Shown one piece after another: positions 27,424 through 34,547 of a stretch of 64,000 nt of DNA (position 1 is the first letter of the stretch; the number at the start of each line of letters is the position of its first letter). Source of the stretch: an uncultured Muribaculaceae bacterium (GTDB lineage Bacteria > Bacteroidota > Bacteroidia > Bacteroidales > Muribaculaceae). The stretch covers positions 32,800 through 96,799 of the forward strand of contig CAMWIJ010000001.1 of assembly GCA_947174275.1 (NCBI GenBank). Reading direction: 5' to 3'. A program made the position numbers and the translations under genes. The notes under the pieces are model-generated. The model did not search any database. It was not told where the DNA came from and saw only the letters and a program-made list of their open reading frames with translations.

Positions 27424-27441
27424 ATGCAACATTTCGGACAA
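27424..27441. promoter_or_regulatory. Candidate HTCS binding site at its own promoter
   Basis: ATGCAACATTTCGGACAA, 16 of 18 bases identical to the susC-side site (23377-23394) and at the same 49-base offset from the -7 box. It suggests autoregulation by the same HTCS. Confidence 0.55.
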
Positions 27442-27480
27442 ATCCTGCCACATTCCCGCCTTGCCACTGCGGTGTTTCGT

Positions 27481-29340
27481 TCAGAAACTGACTTTTATGC
27501 CGCCCATGATGGTGAAGCCGGGCATTTCGTAGCCGCGGTTTATGGTGTAGCGGGCGTCGGTGATATTCTCCAGACGGGTGAAAATATCGGCATAGCTGCA
27601 CACCTTATAGGTCAGTTTAAGACTGAGCAACGCATAGCTCTGCCGCTTCACGTCGTCGGCTACGTAGAGACTGCCGGTGCCTTTGAGGTCGGCCGCTATT
27701 TTCAGCCTGTCGCGCAGCGTCGTAAGTTCTCCGCCGAGGTAATACTGGTTTTTCGGTGCGCCCGTCAGGTTGCTCAGCGAGGTGTGCAGATAGCTGTAGG
27801 TCGCATATAGACGCAGGTTGTCAAGCGGACGGCTTGTTGCCGTGATTTCAATTCCTTTGTTGATGAAACGTCCGGTGTTGACATTCCTGTTGTCGACGGT
27901 CTGTATCATGTCGCGTCCACGGCTGTAGTAGACCGTTACCTCGGCCGACAGAAACCTCGAGAACTGTTTTCCGGCTGATATCTCGTAATTCATCATCTTT
28001 TCCGGCTGAAGCGACTCATTGGCCATGCGGTAGAGATAAAGCTCGCGGAATGACGGGTTGCGGTATCCCATCGCTATGTTCCCTTTCACCGTATAGCCTC
28101 GCCCGGCATTGACGGCGACGCCCAGTTGCGGCACCCATTGCGTGTCAAACATATCGCTGTTGGCCATGCGCAGGCCGCCGTTGATATTGAGCCGTTCGCC
28201 GGCAAGCGATTGCGAAAGGGTTATATACGGAGAGTATTCCCTGATTTCCTTCCGGCTTATCGTGCTCATCGAGCCTTCGGTGTGTCCGTTTCCTCCCGAC
28301 ACCGGTATCTCTCCCGAATAAATGTCGAAATCAAACCCGACAGTGGCCGATGCGCCGCGCCACGGCGAGAAATTCTGGTATGCGATGACTCCAAACCTGT
28401 CGTCCTTGCTGTGGAAATGCCGCGGGTCATCGACAAAATGGCTTCCGTAGCTGTAATATACACGCACAAGTCCCCCCGTCGTGTCATAGCTGTTTGAGGC
28501 GCTTGCCGACACCTCGCCGCGCGTTATGCTCTGCCGGTAAATGTCGGTCGACTCGGGGTTCGACAGTTTCGGATATATCGGGTCATTGCCGTTGAAATGC
28601 ATGATGGTGTAGTCGGCCGAGGCTTTCCAGTGCGATGAAAAGTCGTAGCCGGCTTTCACGTAGCCGTCGGCCTGACGGAAGTCGAAATTGTCGACAGTGC
28701 CGTCGGTGCGGTTGTAAGAGGCCGACGCTAACGACGAGAATTTGCCGAAGCGGGTGGTGTTGGTGACTGACGACAGCCATGTGTTGTATGACCCGTATTG
28801 GGTGGATAGGGTGGTGTGCACCCCGTCATGACGGGCGTTGCGGGTAATCACGTTGATGGCTCCGGCCATCGCGTTTGACCCGTAGAGCACCGAGCCGGGG
28901 CCGCGGAGCACTTCCACTCGCTCTACATATTCCTTGTCGTAGAAGTCGGCGATATGGTGGGAGTAGATGCCGGCGAACTGTGGCTGGCCGTCGACCATCA
29001 TCAGCACGGCGCTCGCCCGGTCGCCGCCGACGCCGCGCATCTTTATATGACCCGAGCCGCCGTTGCTCACTCCGAAACCGAATATGCTGCGCTCCGACAC
29101 AAACAGACTCGGCACCATGCCTGAGATTGCCGAGAGCACCTGTGTCTGTCCCGTCGACTGCAGACGCTCCTCGCCGATGACCGACACCGTGTAGGGCAGC
29201 CGGTTTTTCGACACTCCGTAGTTGCTTCCGGTCACCACCACTTCACCGAGCGGGTGAATGGAGTCGGCACTCTCCGTGCCTGTGGCTACAGGTATGGAAA
29301 GTGCCGGCATGATTATTGAAAAGATTGTCCTTATGCGCAT
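27481..29340 (-). CDS. TonB-dependent outer membrane receptor
   Basis: A 619-residue outer membrane receptor with signal peptide, plug and barrel but no carboxypeptidase-like N-terminal domain, so it resembles BtuB/siderophore-type receptors rather than SusC. The plug begins GEVVVTGSNYGVSKNRLPYT and includes SAVLMMVDGQPQFAGIY, VERVEVLRGPGSVLYGSNAM and GAINVITRNAR. I start at ATG 29340 (MRIRTIFSIIMPALS), since the longer frame begins with TTG inside the upstream stop. It lies 5 bases after the DUF362 gene. Ligand unknown; a metal chelate or cobalamin-like molecule is likely from family. Confidence 0.92.
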   Translation of the reverse strand: MRIRTIFSIIMPALSIPVATGTESADSIHPLGEVVVTGSNYGVSKNRLPYTVSVIGEERLQSTGQTQVLSAISGMVPSLFVSERSIFGFGVSNGGSGHIKMRGVGGDRASAVLMMVDGQPQFAGIYSHHIADFYDKEYVERVEVLRGPGSVLYGSNAMAGAINVITRNARHDGVHTTLSTQYGSYNTWLSSVTNTTRFGKFSSLASASYNRTDGTVDNFDFRQADGYVKAGYDFSSHWKASADYTIMHFNGNDPIYPKLSNPESTDIYRQSITRGEVSASASNSYDTTGGLVRVYYSYGSHFVDDPRHFHSKDDRFGVIAYQNFSPWRGASATVGFDFDIYSGEIPVSGGNGHTEGSMSTISRKEIREYSPYITLSQSLAGERLNINGGLRMANSDMFDTQWVPQLGVAVNAGRGYTVKGNIAMGYRNPSFRELYLYRMANESLQPEKMMNYEISAGKQFSRFLSAEVTVYYSRGRDMIQTVDNRNVNTGRFINKGIEITATSRPLDNLRLYATYSYLHTSLSNLTGAPKNQYYLGGELTTLRDRLKIAADLKGTGSLYVADDVKRQSYALLSLKLTYKVCSYADIFTRLENITDARYTINRGYEMPGFTIMGGIKVSF

Positions 29341-29345
29341 GATTT

Positions 29346-30302
29346 TCAACGGTCTATATCGACGATTTCATATTCGAGCGACCCCAGGCCGATAGCGGCG
29401 GCATGGTCGATGGTGTGGGTGCCGTGGCGGCTGCTGATACGCTCGATCAGAGGAGCGTTGTCGTTACCTTCGCCGGGCGTCATGTTGAATATTATGTCGA
29501 CACAGGCCTTGTCGAGCGCGACAGGGTCGGTCGAGGCGAGAATGCCGTAATCCTTGAGCAATACATCTGCCGGATGTCCGTTGCAGTCACAGTCAACCGA
29601 CATGTTGTTCATTACATTGATATACACGATATTGTCGCCGAAATAGTCATCGACGGCCTGTGCGGCGGCAGCCATCGACTCCAGAAACATATCCTGCTCG
29701 GCAATGTTCTGCCACATATCCTCGGTCCGGTCGGTTTTGCCGGCCGAATGTATATAGGCCTTGCCGTCGGCCGATGCCACTCCGATGCTTGCGTTCTTCA
29801 GCACTCCGCCGAAGCCGCCCATCTGGTGTCCTTTGAAATGGGCGAGGTTCACCATATAGTCATAGCGGGGCAGGTGGTTGCCTACTATGTCATATCTGAT
29901 ATGACGGCGGTCTCTGACCGGTATTTTCATCTGGCCTTCCTCGTCCATCAGATCGACAGGCGCGATGGAGTCATAGCCGTGGTCGCGCACCGTCTGCCAA
30001 TGGGCGTCAAATGTGTTGCGCTTGCCTGCGTAGGCGGTGTTGCACTCCACTATGGTGCCGTGCACGGTGTCGACGAGCGCGCTGATCAGCGTCGGCTTCA
30101 GATAATTGGGGTTGCCGGCCTCTCCGGTGCTTATCTTGACAGCCACGCGGTGTCCGTCGGCCGGACGTCCGAGTGCTTTATATATCCTGACAAGCGCCTC
30201 GGGGCTTATCTCTCGCGTCATATACACTTTCGACTGTGCCGACGCTCCGCCGATGCAAAGCAATGCGGCGGCGATTGCGAGCAAAATCACTTTTTTCTTC
30301 AT
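29346..30302 (-). CDS. Secreted DUF362 domain protein
   Basis: A 318-residue DUF362 protein with a signal peptide (residues about 1-22, LLCIGGASAQ). Family features are VAVKISTGEAGNPNYLKP, YMVNLAHFKGHQMGGFGGVLKN, GHPADVLLKDYGILASTDPVALDKACVD. A DCDCNG pair of cysteines is present near residue 238, but no ferredoxin-like 4Fe-4S motif, which some DUF362 proteins carry. The start at 30302 is preferred because a longer frame runs through the -7 box at 30333-30340. It heads a two-gene operon with the TonB receptor, so it may process or bind what the receptor imports. No enzymatic function is established. Confidence 0.85.
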   Translation of the reverse strand: MKKKVILLAIAAALLCIGGASAQSKVYMTREISPEALVRIYKALGRPADGHRVAVKISTGEAGNPNYLKPTLISALVDTVHGTIVECNTAYAGKRNTFDAHWQTVRDHGYDSIAPVDLMDEEGQMKIPVRDRRHIRYDIVGNHLPRYDYMVNLAHFKGHQMGGFGGVLKNASIGVASADGKAYIHSAGKTDRTEDMWQNIAEQDMFLESMAAAAQAVDDYFGDNIVYINVMNNMSVDCDCNGHPADVLLKDYGILASTDPVALDKACVDIIFNMTPGEGNDNAPLIERISSRHGTHTIDHAAAIGLGSLEYEIVDIDR

Positions 30303-30332
30303 ATCGGTAATTTCATATAGTGTTACACTTTG

Positions 30333-30340
30333 CAAAGATA
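30333..30340 (-). promoter_or_regulatory. -7 box of the DUF362/receptor operon
   Basis: CAAAGATA on the plus strand, TATCTTTG on the minus strand. It puts the transcript start near 30326, 24 bases before the chosen DUF362 ATG. No convincing -33 box. Confidence 0.5.
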
Positions 30341-30417
30341 ATATATAACCGCCTGTTGTCTTTACACGATTGACAGATTTTGTTACCAATATTACTGAAA
30401 TTCGCCGCCGTTGCCGC

Positions 30418-31296
30418 CTATTGTATCAGATCATCGGGCAGCACGGGCATCGCTCCCTTGCGGGTGCATACGAATGCCGATGTCCTCACGGCGAGGGCAT
30501 GGGCTTCGGTCACCGACATACCCTTGAGTATAGCCGAGATAAATGCCGCGGTGAACGAATCGCCGGCGCCTACCGTGTCGGCAACCTCCACTTTCGGGGT
30601 CGGCTGAAACGATATGTTGCCCGGAGTGAACACATAGCTGCCGTTGATGCCGCAGGTCAGTATGAGCATCTTGAGATTATATTTGCCTAAAAGTATCCAG
30701 CATTTGTCCTGGAGATCGATGCCCGGATATCCGAACATGCGGCTCACCGTAATCAGCTCTTCGTCGTTGATTTTAAGTATGTTGCAGCGCTCCATCGAGT
30801 TGCACAGTATCTCCTTGTTGTAGAAACCCTGACGCAGGTTGACATCAAACACCACAAGCGGTTCGGCATCCTGAGGCATTGCGTCGAGAAAACGGTTGAT
30901 TGTGTTGCGCGACACCACATTGCGCTGGGCCAGAGAGCCGAAGCAAACCGCCTTTGTCCTTTCGGCAAGCTGCTCCAGACGAGCTGTGTAAGGGATATTG
31001 TCCCATGCCACATTCTCCTTGATTTCATACTGGGGAATGCCGGCCTGGTCGATTTCTACCTGCACGGTGCCTGTCGGGTAGGGCACGCGCTCTATGAGCT
31101 GGTTGAGCCCTTTTGAATTGAAATTCTCAAGTATCTCATGGCCGAGAGCGTCGTCGCCGACAGCGCTGACCACACAGCTCGGAAGCCCGAACTGCGACAC
31201 GTGATATGCGAAATTGGCAGGCGCGCCACCTATTTTCTTACCTTCGGGGAGCACATCCCACAGTGCCTCGCCCATACCTACTACTATTCCTTCCAT
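30418..31296 (-). CDS. PfkB-family fructokinase
   Basis: A 292-residue ribokinase-type sugar kinase, which should phosphorylate fructose in the cytoplasm. The N-terminal motif GMGEALWDVLPEGKKIGGAPANFAYHVSQ and the C-terminal catalytic DTVGAGDSFTAAFISAIL, with the anion hole and base Asp, are intact. It lies 25 bases after the MFS transporter gene and closes the GH32, transporter, kinase operon, the same trio as in the fructan PUL of Bacteroides thetaiotaomicron. Fructose specificity is inferred from that context. Confidence 0.92.
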   Translation of the reverse strand: MEGIVVGMGEALWDVLPEGKKIGGAPANFAYHVSQFGLPSCVVSAVGDDALGHEILENFNSKGLNQLIERVPYPTGTVQVEIDQAGIPQYEIKENVAWDNIPYTARLEQLAERTKAVCFGSLAQRNVVSRNTINRFLDAMPQDAEPLVVFDVNLRQGFYNKEILCNSMERCNILKINDEELITVSRMFGYPGIDLQDKCWILLGKYNLKMLILTCGINGSYVFTPGNISFQPTPKVEVADTVGAGDSFTAAFISAILKGMSVTEAHALAVRTSAFVCTRKGAMPVLPDDLIQ

Positions 31297-31321
31297 CGGT
31301 ATCGGATATTAAAGTTGAGTA

Positions 31322-32509
31322 TTAATTGTTTTTTATTTTCAGAGTGTAGAACATCAGATAGAGCACGCCGGCCGACATCACGGCCACAGCTCCAAGCAGG
31401 CTGCCGGCAAGGTCGGTGGCAAATCCCATCGCCAGAGGGAACACCGTGCCTCCGAACAGACCCATTATCATCAGACCCGACACCTCGTTCTTTTCTTTGG
31501 GCGAATTGTTGAGAGCCTGTGAAAAGACAATCGAGAATATGTTGGAGTTGCCGAAGCCTATCAGCGCTATGCCGATGTAGATCATGTGGACTGAGTCGCA
31601 GGCAAAAAGCAGCCCCATGGCTACGAGCATCATCGCTACGCTTGCCGCAAAGAATTTCCTGGGGGCTACAGCGCGAAGTATGAACGAGCCGAGCAGACAT
31701 CCCGCCGTGCGGAATATAAAGTAAAGTCCGGTGGCGAAACTTGCGTCCTCAAGCGCCATACCCTGGCGTTCCATAAGTATTTTTGGGGCGCAGTAGTTGG
31801 TGCCTACGTCGATGCCGACATGACACATGATGCCGAGGAAGCAGAGCAATATGAACGGACGGCCGAGCAGTCTGGCGCATTCGATTATTCCGGAAGCCTT
31901 GTCGGGCTTCTCCTCGGTGATGGGAGTGGCCGACAGCATAGATATGGAGAGCACGCTCACCACGGCATAGATGGGGAAGAGCACACGCCAGCCGAGACCG
32001 AAGGTGACAGATGCCTGTGTCGCTCCCCATGCGGCTATTATCGGCGCGAGAAACGACGCGATAGCTTTTACAAACTGGCCGAATGTCAGCGTCGATGCAA
32101 GTCGTTCGGGAGCTATGAGATTGCTCACAAGCGGATTGAGTGATGTCTGCATCAGGGCGTTGCCTATGCCGAGCAGCGAGAATGACGCGAGCATAACGTA
32201 ATATCCTTCGCCGAAAACCGGTATCACCAGCGAAAGCGCTGTAACCACAAGGCTGATGAGCACTGTGCGCTTGCGTCCGATTTTGTTCATCAGCATGCCG
32301 GTGGGCACCGAGAAAATCAGAAACCAGAAAAACACGAGCGATGGAAACAGGCTGGCCTGCGACTCGGTCAGTCCGAGATCTTTCTGTACGTAGTTGGAAG
32401 CTGTGCCGACAAGATCGACAAATCCCATTGCGAAGAAGCACAGCATGACCGGGGCTATCTGCATGATTGTGCTTTTGCGCCCAGAGTTGAGTGTCTGAAG
32501 GTTTTCCAT
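31322..32509 (-). CDS. MFS sugar transporter (probable fructose permease)
   Basis: A 395-residue major facilitator with 12 predicted helices, of the FucP/glucose-galactose type (CFFAMGFVDLVGTASNYVQKDLGL near the start, PTGMLMNKIGRKRTVLISL between helices 2 and 3, SLLGIGNALMQTSLNPLVSNL). It would carry fructose across the inner membrane by proton symport. It is 8 bases after GH32 and 25 before the fructokinase, which defines its likely substrate. Confidence 0.9.
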   Translation of the reverse strand: MENLQTLNSGRKSTIMQIAPVMLCFFAMGFVDLVGTASNYVQKDLGLTESQASLFPSLVFFWFLIFSVPTGMLMNKIGRKRTVLISLVVTALSLVIPVFGEGYYVMLASFSLLGIGNALMQTSLNPLVSNLIAPERLASTLTFGQFVKAIASFLAPIIAAWGATQASVTFGLGWRVLFPIYAVVSVLSISMLSATPITEEKPDKASGIIECARLLGRPFILLCFLGIMCHVGIDVGTNYCAPKILMERQGMALEDASFATGLYFIFRTAGCLLGSFILRAVAPRKFFAASVAMMLVAMGLLFACDSVHMIYIGIALIGFGNSNIFSIVFSQALNNSPKEKNEVSGLMIMGLFGGTVFPLAMGFATDLAGSLLGAVAVMSAGVLYLMFYTLKIKNN

Positions 32510-32517
32510 GATATAGT

Positions 32518-34362
32518 TTACTTGTTAGAGGTCTTGATTGAGTAAATTTCAAGTGAGTTGAGGCTTGCCTTGCCGCCGTCGGCCGCGAGCGACAGGGTAG
32601 TGTAGGGCGAGCCGGGGAATACGAGGTTTGTCAGCACGAAGTTGCCTTCGCCGTCAAACACCTCGATGCTTGAGCGGTCGACGAAGATGCGCAGCGACTG
32701 CGAGGTGCTGTTGCGCAGCGTCGGAGCGGTCACCACGGCGGGGAAGTCGTGGCTGAAATCGGTGAGGCCGCTCTGAGTGCGGTCGAAGCTGAATGTCGAG
32801 GCCGCGGGGTCGAATGTCATGTCGACCTTCTCGCCCTGACGGTTGGCGAGGGTGATTGTCACCTTGTCGGCCTTTCTGGCGTTGAGCGACATATTGATTT
32901 CGCATATTCCGTCATTGGCTTCGGGCAACGCGAATTTCACGGGTGACTTGCCGAAACTCTTCCCTTTGGCTGACACGGTGCGGTGATTGCGAAGCGCGAG
33001 CAGTTCGGGCGACGGCACTGTCTTGAGGTAATACTGTCCGTCAGCCCCCTTGAAAAGAGAAATGTCGCGGGGCAGGGTGTTGGCGCTGCGATACTGGCGT
33101 GTCGGCACCTCGGCGGCATACTGCCAGTTGCTCATCCAGCCGATTACCACATTGCGGCCGTCGGGAGCGCCGCTCCACGATACGGTGGCGTAATGGTCCT
33201 TGCCGTAGTCCATCCACTTGGTGGGCACATTTCCCTCGCTGTCGGTGTCGGCGGTGAACTTTTTGCCGTCGAAATCACCGACAAAATATTGTGTGGCGCT
33301 TCCGCCGAACGGGCCTCCGGGGTTAAGATTGCAAATCAGTACCCATTTCTGTTCGTCGCTTCCGTCAACGGGCAGTTGCATCAGGTCGGGACATTCCCAC
33401 ACTCCGTCCTGTGCGCCCAGCCCTTTGCCGAACGCGCTTTGCAGTGTCCATTCCTTCAGGTCGGGCGATGTGAATATCAGCATCTCGTGGTCGAGTGCAT
33501 GCGCAAGAAGGAGATTCCACTCGTTGGTCTCTCGGTTCCAGAACATATTCGGGTCGCGTGCTTCGCTCTCGAGTGTTATTATCGGGTTGCCCGGATATAT
33601 GGTAAAGGTTTCTCCGTTGTCGGTGCTGTAGGCAAGGCTCTGCATCTGGTTGATGCCGGCCGATGTGTAGAGAGCGACCACGGCGTCTTTGCCGAAGCCT
33701 GCGGTGTTGTCGCTGTCGACAACGCAGCTTCCGCTGAACACCTGTCCGAGGCTGTTTGGCTCGATTGCGACGGGGTGATGCTCCCAGTTGACAAGGTCGG
33801 TAGATGTGGAGTGTCCCCACGACATATTCTGCCATTTTGACCCGTAGGGATTATATTGATAGTAGAGATGCCACACGCCGTCCTTATAGAACATGCCGTT
33901 GGGGTCGTTCATCCACCCGTAGAGGGGGGTGTGGTGGAATGCCGGACGATATTTCTCGACATTCGACGTGTCGAAAGTGTCGCTCAGACGGATGTTTTTC
34001 CAGCATGCGTCGTCGCTCGCTTCTCTTACCGATGCGCGTCCCTGAGTGGTAACCACATCAAATATTATCTTGCTGTCTTTGTATGCCGAGATGTCAAACG
34101 GCACATAATAGTCCACTCTGTTTCTTGCAAGACGTATGCGAACTGTCTTTTCCTGCTTTCCGTCGAGCAGCAGATTGACGGTTGCGTCGTCGACGCTTTC
34201 CTCTACCGGAAACAATACATAGCGGGAATTGCCGTCGGTCACACGTACGAGGGTGTTGTTGGTGCCGAGATGACTGATATCGATGCCGTCGGCCGCCGGC
34301 ATATTCTGGCTGCCGGCAACGGCGAGAATTGCGCCGATTGAGATTTGTCTGAAGTATTTCAT
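32518..34362 (-). CDS. GH32 fructan hydrolase (inulinase/levanase type)
   Basis: A 614-residue secreted GH32 enzyme with a signal peptide (about 1-24) and an extra N-terminal beta domain (about 25-135, the DUF4980 type seen in Bacteroidetes GH32). The five-bladed propeller begins at HTPLYGWMNDPNG, whose Asp (near 152) is the nucleophile. The transition-state stabiliser is in EARDPNMFW (near 269) and the acid/base in VWECPDL (near 323). A C-terminal beta sandwich (about 470-614) contains LRIFVDRSSIEVF. No lipobox is obvious, so a periplasmic exo-acting fructanase is plausible. It heads the leftward operon. Confidence 0.95.
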   Translation of the reverse strand: MKYFRQISIGAILAVAGSQNMPAADGIDISHLGTNNTLVRVTDGNSRYVLFPVEESVDDATVNLLLDGKQEKTVRIRLARNRVDYYVPFDISAYKDSKIIFDVVTTQGRASVREASDDACWKNIRLSDTFDTSNVEKYRPAFHHTPLYGWMNDPNGMFYKDGVWHLYYQYNPYGSKWQNMSWGHSTSTDLVNWEHHPVAIEPNSLGQVFSGSCVVDSDNTAGFGKDAVVALYTSAGINQMQSLAYSTDNGETFTIYPGNPIITLESEARDPNMFWNRETNEWNLLLAHALDHEMLIFTSPDLKEWTLQSAFGKGLGAQDGVWECPDLMQLPVDGSDEQKWVLICNLNPGGPFGGSATQYFVGDFDGKKFTADTDSEGNVPTKWMDYGKDHYATVSWSGAPDGRNVVIGWMSNWQYAAEVPTRQYRSANTLPRDISLFKGADGQYYLKTVPSPELLALRNHRTVSAKGKSFGKSPVKFALPEANDGICEINMSLNARKADKVTITLANRQGEKVDMTFDPAASTFSFDRTQSGLTDFSHDFPAVVTAPTLRNSTSQSLRIFVDRSSIEVFDGEGNFVLTNLVFPGSPYTTLSLAADGGKASLNSLEIYSIKTSNK

Positions 34363-34396
34363 GATTTTATTTTATTGATTTCAGGTTGAGACATCG

Positions 34397-34404
34397 CAAA
34401 GCTA
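34397..34404 (-). promoter_or_regulatory. -7 box of the GH32 operon
   Basis: TAGCTTTG on the minus strand (34404-34397), giving a start near 34390 and a leader of about 28 bases. It differs by one base from the TAGTTTTG box of fructan susC. Confidence 0.55.
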
Positions 34405-34432
34405 ATATTAAAAGCCGTCAAACGCTATCAAT

Positions 34433-34466
34433 TATGTTGCATAGCGTGTCAAATATGTTGTAAAGC
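34433..34466. promoter_or_regulatory. Tandem candidate regulator sites in the fructan divergent region
   Basis: TATGTTGCATAGC (34433-34445) and TATGTTGTAAAGC (34454-34466) match at 11 of 13 positions and are offset by 21 bases, two helical turns. They lie between the GH32 and HTCS promoters. On the GH32 side the ATGCAACA core (minus strand, 34442-34435) ends 30 bases before the -7 box, as at fructan susC. Confidence 0.6.
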
Positions 34467-34510
34467 TTTATTTTTAATACATTACGCACCAAATATAATA
34501 TATAATTCAC

Positions 34511-34518
34511 TATATTTG
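34511..34518 (+). promoter_or_regulatory. -7 box of the fructan HTCS gene
   Basis: TATATTTG, predicted start near 34525. This start would leave the GTG at 34533 only 8 bases into the transcript and favours the ATG at 34548. Confidence 0.55.
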
Positions 34519-34547
34519 CAACACTTGAACCAGTGCAATTACACTTT

